From Gnetum montanum (Eukaryota > Streptophyta > Gnetopsida > Gnetales > Gnetaceae): a DNA stretch of 64,000 nt. The position numbers were made by a program, and so were the translations under genes. Under the pieces are notes generated by a model. The model searched no databases. It was not told the DNA's origin and worked only from the letters and a program-made list of their open reading frames with translations. The stretch lies in NCBI GenBank assembly GCA_015680685.1, contig MNCI01038015.1, positions 308,157-372,156 of the forward strand. Reading direction: 5' to 3'. Positions 56,286 to 64,000 of this stretch are shown in pieces. Within the stretch, counting starts at the first letter, position 1. Every line of letters begins with the position of its first letter.

Positions 56286-58430
56286 ATGAAAGCCTAAACA
56301 ACTTTAAGATAATTGAAAAATAGCAGAAAACCTAAACTAAAAACTTAACTAGAAAATAGAGTAGCTATGAATTAAAGAATAAATAGAAATAGAGATTTTA
56401 AGGTGAGTCATATACTATATTTATTGATGTACTCCATCATAAAACTCTTCCCAGATCCTAGGAGGTAGAGTAATTTTATTAATCTAAAAAAATAAAGCTA
56501 TAGGGCATCTTTTAGAGTCTTAGAATAAGCACAACTACTAAGTTCCAAGTCCTAATGATTATCTTTCCAAGCTCAAAATAAGAAATACAAACAATACATT
56601 CTCTCAACTTAGAGACACAAAATTTATAGAACTTTTTGAGAGAAAGAGGATAAATTTTTTCAGTGAAGTGAGAATGAAATTGAGAGGCAAAGAAGAATAG
56701 AGTAAAGAGAAATTTCAATTCAAGTACTAGGGGACCAAAACTCAAACTATAATACCAAGGACGAGATAAATACTTTATTATATCACTAGCATTCATCATA
56801 GTCATTTTTAGAGATATTCCTCAAGCCATTATTGAGATAGAGATGGTGAAGCATGGGAGGGAAGAAGTTATAACTATTGCAAATCCATTGGAGAGAAGCT
56901 AATGAATAAAGCTGAAAAAATAAAGATATAATATTATTTCTTATCATTCATTAAACTTTTGATATCAAGTTAAAACATGCATTAAACCTTAGTAAATATG
57001 TAGTAATTTATCTTTTCGTTTTGGTTCTAATGACTATGGACCTTTACACACTCAAAGGTAAAAGCTTTTTTCTCACTCATTTAATTTTCTGCACACTTGT
57101 ACTTTCAATTAATGAGCTTAAGTTTAAGATTTTAGTTTCCTATTTTAGTGAAATAAGCTCTACTAGCTTAGCAAAAAATCTTTTAGTTAATTGTGCAATT
57201 TCATATTTGGTTTAAGGACTTTGATGTGATAAGGCTTTGTCCTTTTTGATGCTTGAGCTCAATAAAATAAAAATTAGGTTCTAAATGGTGTCTTTTTAAA
57301 ATCTATGTTTGTCCTTAGTCAACACTAATCCACATAGCAAAGACCTCTTTTTTGAACCCAAACTTTACTCTAAGAGCTTATTCTATTTACTAGCCAACTT
57401 GAAGTTGATGTGATAGGCCTAAGTTGTTTGATATTGGAGCTCTTGTAGAACCAAAAAAATGGTTCTAGTGCCTAATTCTAGAGTTTATGTATCCAAAGCT
57501 CCTTGAGAAAACACTTGGATCTAAAACAAGCTATGCTTCCCAAAAGCTTACATGGCAAAGAAGCACTATTCTTTATTGAAACTCTTATAGAACCAAATTT
57601 GGTTCTAAAGCCTAGTTCATGATTCTAGTTTCTTACACAACCAAGGCCAAGTTAGATTAAGAAACAAAAGTGCACATGATTTTCTTACATGATATAGAGC
57701 TTTAGTAAAACTGAAAAATGGTTCTAAAGCCTTTTTGTTCTAGCAACTTAATGGTTCTAAGAAATGTACAACTAAGACTAAGCTAGATTAAAAACTAATA
57801 AAACTCATGTTTTGGTAGGATTTGTTTCAAAAGGATTTAGGTGCATAAAATGCTTATGTCCTAGAGCTATTTTGCATGAGCCTTCATAAAGCCAAAAAAT
57901 GATTTCGAAGCTTGATTTCAAGTGTTGAGCTAGATAAAAAATTTTAAAACATGTGATCCTAAGAAAGGATAAGTTTAGTTCTAAACAATGCTCATTTAAG
58001 AATCTTACATGACAAAGAAATACTATTAATTTCTAAAGCCCTTGTAGAACAAAAAGTTGGTTCTAGTAGCTACTCACGAAAGATGATGAGTCTAAAGGAT
58101 GATGTGACAAATCCAATCAAGGTAGTTCTTTGTAGAACCAAAAATAATTTTATTGGCTAGTTCTAAAGGATAACATAGAAGATAGGTTTTTAGGGAGGGA
58201 ATTTTTTTTCTTTTTGAAAACCAAGCTTACACATTCACTATGTGGCAACTAGAAAGGAAGCTAGAAAAAATATGAAAGCTTGAACTTAAGACCTCACATA
58301 ATTTGCTATTTGAAAATGTGTTTCTTTGGGATTTGGCTTTCTTGAAGAAAGCTAAATAAAGCTTAAAAAATCCAATAATTCTTCATTGCTATTTTTCACA
58401 TGGATCACAAGAACTATCTACTAATGATGA
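56286..58430. mobile_element. palindrome-rich insert splitting P
   Basis: Sequence absent from B, A and E at this position. From 57440 to 58200 it repeats the TAGAACC...GGTTCTA palindrome (57446-57467; a perfect 20-bp copy TAGAACCAAATTTGGTTCTA at 57588-57607; weaker ones near 57710, 58045 and 58130) with CTTGTAGAACC context, i.e. H-type LTR repeats in reverse orientation. Ends and target duplication were not found. A distant H-family solo LTR or fragment is the best guess. Confidence 0.5.
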
Positions 58431-61014
58431 TCATCATTGTCCACCTTCTCCCAATGAAAAAGTGATCAACTAATCTATAAGCTCTAGCTTAATGTTTGTC
58501 TTCTTCATTAGTGGAAAGTTCTAGGCTTTGTACATTTCTTAAGAGATAAAATTTAGGCTTGATATTAAATTAAATAGATCCTTGCAAGGTGGATTCCTTA
58601 CAATTAGTAAGTAAATAAAGGGACCTCCTAGATCTCTTCTCTTCTCTAGAAGAGTCCTTTCATTAATCCAATCAAATACAATATCTATAAAAATGGAAAT
58701 TTTATTATTAATATTTTGAGCTATAATCATTATTAGTTTTTTGTGACATTGGAAGGAAAATATATGAGGATTGGAGTTGCAACCTATGAATACTACATTA
58801 ATTTAGGTGGGTTGGCAAGTCTACTAGCTCCATCAGTAAACATGAGAACCACTTTCAAGAAGGGTGAATCCTAGGCTTACACTCTAAACTACTAGCATTA
58901 TCATACACCTAAGTGTGGATAGTATGATAGCATTCTTTCATTGTGGCTATGATGATGACTCATCTTATATTAGTAGTGATGGCATAAGTGGAAGAGATGT
59001 GTGCAAGTGATGCAAATAGTATGAGGACTAATGGGAGGCATAGGATGGTGATTCAACACATGGTTTTGTAGGTTTGTGATATTTAGAAGATAAAATTAGT
59101 GAGTAGGAGCATGAGTTATTAGATCATTATGTAAAACATGTTTTTGGACATAATATCCATATTAATCTAGTTAATGATAGGAATACTACTACCTTAATGG
59201 TGTCATCCTGAATGAATATGGTTCTTTCCACTACCACTAATATTTTTCTTGAGGCTAAGGAGATGCTCTACTTGGATATTATTGCTATTGGTAGGACTAT
59301 ATATAATTTCCTTAAGGATAAGATAGTCTTCTTAGCATTTATTTCTTCATAAACATGGTATTTAAAGCATATGTTAATGATTCCTATACTACAAAAGTCA
59401 TATCTAACTTAAAAAGGTAATCACCTTGAGGATGTTAATGTTGGCATATGTCACAACAATTATCTTCTTCTAAATCCAAATTAGAAAACTCCTACATTGT
59501 TATAGTCTTGTTCTTTTACTAGTATGTATTCTTCCCTATTTATTTTTCTTTCTTCAATCTTGTTTCTTGGCTTTGGCTTCCTTTGTATATTTCTCGACAA
59601 TTTTTAAAATGGATGTAAACACTTCATCCATTGAATCCCACATCTTATCAACCTTTGTAGTAATTCTTCTAATGGAATTTTGCATAGATAACAACCTTTT
59701 CTAAACACTTCATTTAGGTTAGCCTCTTATTGCATGTCACAAGCATGAACATCCATCTTAATATGGAATGGATCCTTATTGAAATCTTATGAATTATCTC
59801 TCCTTCTTAGTTCTTTCTCTTCTTTAGCCACTTGATCAATTAGCCTTTGAGTCTGATGGGCTCTCAGTTCAACTAGTCTTCCTTGATCATAAATTCCAAG
59901 AGTCTCTTTGATTCAATAACTTATCCCATCTATGATATGACTTAGATACTTATTTTTAGGAAATTCATGTCCTATGCATTAGTATAAAAAGGAGTAGTAC
60001 ATTTTAAAAGTTGCATTAGGGTGTTCATGATTCCCTTAATTCCATCTCTAAATTTACTTTATCAAATTTAACACTCTCAAGTAAGTTTGGCTCCTCTCAT
60101 TAAAGAGATCAAGCATTGTAGTTCACTAGTGCATTGAATTAGGTTTACATGATCTATACTAACTTTTAGCTTCCTTGATAAGTATTCTCGGAAATAACTT
60201 CAAGTTCTATCATTTTCTTTAATATATTTTAAGACATAAGCATCATGCAAGACTTATAGGTGATGTTAGGAATTTGCATTATAGCCTTTCTCAAACTTTG
60301 AGATGGTGTTCACATCTAGTCACTTAATGCAACTCTCTTTCTAATGCCTAGTAGGAATTCCCACTACCTCAGAAAATAGAATCACGATTCTTATTTTCAA
60401 TAATTTTTTGTCATCTTCATCTAGTAGGTTAAAGTCATCATCACATATAAAATCCTTGCATATCATATCATGATGATTGCTTCTTCTTTATCTTCTATGT
60501 ATTATTTTCTATACTATTTCATGGTGATGACCTTTGTTTCGATAAGGATTTCTTATGAAGTTGTTATTAGGTATCTATCTTGATTTTTGTTTGGTGATCT
60601 ATCTTCTTTGCCATGTTCATTCTCATTAAATCTAAATGATGATGAATAAGAAAAGACAATGGGCTAGAAAAACTATATTGAGTTTATCTCCTTTTACTTC
60701 TACTCTTGGTTTGTTGATGGTCCTAATCCTTAAAGATCTCCTTGTTTTTGGATCTTAGCCATCTCTTGTTGGATTTCTTACCAAGATTGAATGTAGCCTA
60801 AGATGCCACAAGTCCTTGGTATTAAAGATAGGAGAACAAGATATGGATTGCTAATGATGGGAACTCCTAGACCAATGGTACATGTCCTTCATCTCTGATT
60901 GGGATATTAGGAGTATCACATACTTGATCTTGTTATGTTTATATCTTGTCTCCATCTAATAGTCTAAATTATGTTGGGCCTTCATAAGTTGGTAAGGCAT
61001 AAACATATGCTTAT
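58431..61014 (-). pseudogene. element P, protease N-terminus and gag
   Basis: Aligns with B 41640-44050 and with C. 58480-58700 is the N-terminal protease segment, 59150-59400 the proline/tyrosine-rich gag C-terminus, 59600-60320 the capsid region and 60900-61014 the YHPTKAQHNLD-like segment of the gag N-terminal half. At 61014 the gene is cut by the LTR of element E; the remaining 5' end of P should lie beyond E, outside the window. Confidence 0.75.
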
Positions 61015-61835
61015 TGATGAATCAGGTTTTCATCTACTCCGATGTTAGGTAGCCTCGATGTTGGGTATTCGATATCAGAGCCAACATGCAATGTCAGATA
61101 TCTGATGTCGCAGGGTATACGCTAGCCTATAAATATAGTGCTTGGGCTCATGATTTTGATATTAGTTTTTGTCATAGTTAGCGAAGCTCTTGCAATTTTT
61201 TTTCATTAGAGTTAGAATATTTTCTGAGTGCCCGTAGTAGAAGTCTGAGTGTGTACAGATCTTTATTCGAACATTGATGTACAGTAGTGTGACAGGAATA
61301 AAAACAAGCTCTTTTGATAATCCTTGTGGCACTAAGAATAGATTAACATTTCCTTTTATGCACTTTAATTTAATGAATTTAAATTAAGAAATTAATTTCC
61401 AGTTGTTAATGAACACAAGCACAACCACTTTGAGCATACATATAATGCTTGGTAACCTAGCAATGCTTAACGTTTGGTAGCCCAACTATGCTATATGCAT
61501 TCAAGATGTGTTCAGGAAAGTGGGATGGGTACTTGTGTTAGGCTAGCTAGGTAATAGACAAATTAGATCCTAAATTACTCTACCTTTCATTATTTTTGTA
61601 GGTAATTAAACTTGTAGATCCTAAAATGATAAAATCATGTACCTCAATTACACTTAAACTATATGTTTGAGCTTCATAAGTGTAGTTGAGAAGACAACAA
61701 ACATTCTCAAGGCCCATTTTACTTCCTAGAAGAACTAGTGCACTAGAGAACTATAGGTCCATGAAATTCAACAATCACGTGTGAACACCTTAGTGATTTG
61801 TACAATTAGGAATAGGGGTACCTTGTCACTCATCA
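61015..61835 (+). repeat. 5' LTR of E (821 bp)
   Basis: Starts TGATGAA and ends CTCATCA. The palindrome TCAGATATCTGA (61094-61105) lies upstream of TATAAATA (61128-61135); AGCGAAGCTCT is near 61181 and AATAAA at 61297-61302. The layout is identical to A. Confidence 0.85.
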
Positions 61836-61836
61836 T

Positions 61837-61854
61837 TAGTGCTATTGCTATGGA
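61837..61854 (+). other. primer binding site of E (decayed tRNA-Asp)
   Basis: TAGTGCTATTGCTATGGA: 11 of 18 match the tRNA-Asp complement, and six of the seven changes are transitions. ATCC follows, as in intact sites of this type. Confidence 0.75.
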
Positions 61855-61996
61855 TCCTTTTGGTTGTTTCATGTGCTATCTAGGATTTAGTAGAAATCAT
61901 TCAAAATCATTGGAATGAACCTAAGAGTCATACCATATTTTACAATTACTACAACAAAATTTAAAATCACACTACATTTTTACCATCTAATTGAAA

Positions 61997-64000
61997 ATGT
62001 CTTCTTCTTACATGAGTGCTTGCCTACCCAAGTCTAATGAAGCTCATCAGTTGGTGCCTTATTAATATCGAATGGTATATGCTCATCCTAATGAGTATGT
62101 ACCTAATTTCACCTTCATCCTACATCAGGAAGAATAACTGTGGTGGCGTGACATAGAGGGCAACATTGCGTTGCCACCTGATCAATCTATTCCTACAATG
62201 CTTCACCAAATGCTTATCTATTTGGGTCTTTAGGAACATCATGCTAAGTATGTTGTGCTAGATAGAGATGCTAGGGATTATCATCCCACTAAGGCACAAC
62301 ATCTCTAGGATCACTAGTTAGAGCAACATAATGAATTTGCTAAGGGAAAAGGATTTAATGATTTCCCATTCCTGCTATACCAAAATGATGGTGGGCAATC
62401 CTTCTCTGGGGGTTTTCCATTTAGTGAAATTCCTCTCTTTAAATTTAGTGAAGATGGTCAAAACTAGAACTTGTAGTCCACAATTCACAATGCTAGTTCT
62501 GGTAAGAATGGATCCAATGACAAAGAATGATCCAAAGAGGCAAGTCAAGGCAAGGATGTAGACAAGAAACAAGATCATGATTGTGGTTGTGATTGTCAAA
62601 GAGATGGTAGTATAAACTATGATGGTGCTATTCCTCCTTCCTATTCCCCTTTATTATCATCATCTTCTTCTTATTTTGGCTCTGATTGCAATCACAGGAA
62701 GAGAGATCATGATGGAGGTGATCAAAATGACCAATAGGATTGAAATGACTGAAATGACCATCGAGAAAGGCAAGAATAAGGGCATGGACATTCAAGAGAG
62801 GCACATCATCATGAATGAAGGGGTAGTAGAGGGCATCATAAGCACCATGATCAAGGCCTTGATGAGCCTTTACTTGCTACCTGAAGTATGCTCAATATCA
62901 CAAAGGTAGTACGAATTCTAACAAGGCACTTGAAGGATAGTCAGATCAAAAGGCTGGACATGAATAATATTCCTTGATTCAAAGGGGGATATAACTCTAA
63001 TCCATAGAATCATCTCTAAGATTTTCAAAATGCATGTATTTTTTAGAACATAGAGAATGAGTGGCAAAAGCTTAAGTTGTTCCCATGGACACTCATCAAA
63101 GAAGCAGAAAAATGGTATCGATTCTTAGACCTAGAATCTATTAGACGATGGAATACCATGCTTAAATTGTTCAATGATAAATATCAGATATATGCCATAG
63201 TGTCAAACTTGAGAAGGTAGATCCAAGGATGGAAAGAAGAAACATATGGACCCTTGGATGCCACCATCGACCGATACTAATTCTTAATGCACAAATGTCC
63301 TGGCCATGGTTATTCTCAATTGGATCAACTTTACCGCATTGTAGATGGGCTTCAATCAAAAATGAGAAGAATACTTGGTGTCTATGCCCAAGGATGACTA
63401 TTAGAATTATGTCCCTATCAGATACAAAGACTAATTGAGCAAGTAGCTAAAGAGGAAGGTGAATTAAGAAAAAGAGAAAGTGTAGAAGAGTACAATTGCG
63501 ATCCTTCCATCCAAAAGAGGGAGGTTCCATTCTATGAAAGTGAGGAAGAATCTGCATTTGATGAGGCAGTGAATAGGAAAACCTTGCCACTCCAAAAATT
63601 TCAATATGAAATTATGACCAAGGTTGATCATTTATGGGGCTCCATGGATAGTAGATTTCAAGCTATCTTAAAAATTTCTGAAGAGTCCAGAGAACAAGGT
63701 AGTGATTATGAGCATAAGAGGGGAAAGGAAGTTAAACATGCCTATCAAAGAGGTAAGGGAAAGATTGCTGCAATAGAAGAAGTTGTGAGAAGTAAATTAT
63801 ATGACGATGGTGGATGTGATGTCTACCAATATGTACATCCTAAGGGATGTTGCCCCATAGTCTCACATTTATAGGAGTCTGGGGTGTATGCCTTGAATCC
63901 ATGACTAACACAAAGGAAAAAATCTAGAAAATTACCTTATCCTTAAGATAATTTTAGGTAGTTCCACTAGCAATATAAATATTATCTAAGTGAAACTCCA
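61997..64000 (+). pseudogene. gag of E (Athila-type)
   Basis: Starts MSSSYMSAC at 61997 after a 161-base leader. In order: NEYVPNFTFILHQEE, IEGNIALPPDQSIPTMLHQ, YHPTKAQHL, a serine-rich tract (SPLLSSSSSY, about 62650), a D/H/N-rich tract with HHHE-type runs (62700-62860), then the capsid core near 63060-63190 (WQKLKLFPWTLIKEAEKWYR, LFNDKYQIYA), YGPLDATIDRY and HKCPGHGYSQLDQLYRIVDGL (63240-63355), and a charged coiled-coil segment including 63569-63874 (KVDHLWGSMDSRFQAILK). Stops are mostly TAG/TAA at Q or W positions. The protein would form the particle core. The gene continues past 64000. Confidence 0.85.

Larger units (their letters stand above)
61015..64000 (+). mobile_element. Athila-like element E, 5' LTR and gag
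   Basis: Fifth copy of the family, plus strand, running off the window. LTR, PBS and gag are in order. It lies inside gag of element P, so it inserted after P. The left flank is CTTAT (61010-61014); the matching duplication should lie after its 3' LTR. Confidence 0.85.

Noticed and set aside
63171-63359. 62-codon minus frame
   Set aside because: Antisense to the capsid core of E gag.

Overview
The window reads as a gene-poor, AT-rich stretch of a large plant nuclear genome packed with nested, mostly dead LTR retrotransposons. I found no host gene, tRNA, rRNA, CRISPR array or bacterial signal. Plant origin follows from the element types: an Athila/Tat-like Ty3 family with a tRNA-Asp primer site, a Tekay/Del-like chromovirus with a tRNA-iMet primer site, a Ty3 element with two RNase H domains, and Ty1/copia pieces. 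The age and density of the decay would fit a very large, slowly purged genome such as a gymnosperm, but nothing here proves the species.

Layout. 1-4132 (+): 3' part of Athila-like element A, with a protease ORF fused by deletion to the 3' untranslated region, a remnant 3' ORF and a 1019-bp LTR. 4133-7973: unassigned repeats, with a tract and LTR start of an unknown element at 7052-7068. 7974-29295 (+): element H, a dual-RNase-H Ty3 element bounded by AGGTT/AGATT. Its left LTR is split by element G (9808-18044, minus), a complete LTR-to-LTR chromovirus bounded by AAAAT/AAAAT. 29301-31450: unassigned. 31450-32090 (-): end of a Ty1/copia element K. 32091-45247 (-): element B, the most complete Athila-like copy (gag, PR, RT, RH, IN, 3' ORF). 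45248-48158 (-): 5' half of a third copy, C, fused to B's truncated 5' LTR. 48159-61014 (-): pieces of a fourth copy, P, interrupted by a copia gag-only element J (48846 to about 53.4 kb), another LTR-like block ending at 55701, and a palindrome-rich insert (about 56.29-58.43 kb). 61015-64000 (+): 5' LTR and gag of a fifth copy, E, inserted into the gag of P.

The Athila-like copies (A, B, C, P, E) let the family be compared with itself. They share TGATGAG...CTCATCA LTR ends, a tRNA-Asp PBS that has decayed almost only by C-to-T/G-to-A transitions, a gag starting MSSS, a plus-strand-primer-like ATGGGGG tract found at several places besides the LTR edge, an AG|ATG acceptor-like junction before the 3' ORF, and an 8-bp-arm hairpin in the 3' untranslated region whose loop differs between copies. 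These comparative signals, the dual RNase H order in H, and the 20-bp palindrome arrays in H-type LTRs are the most interesting content. I saw no wholly new system that I can defend.
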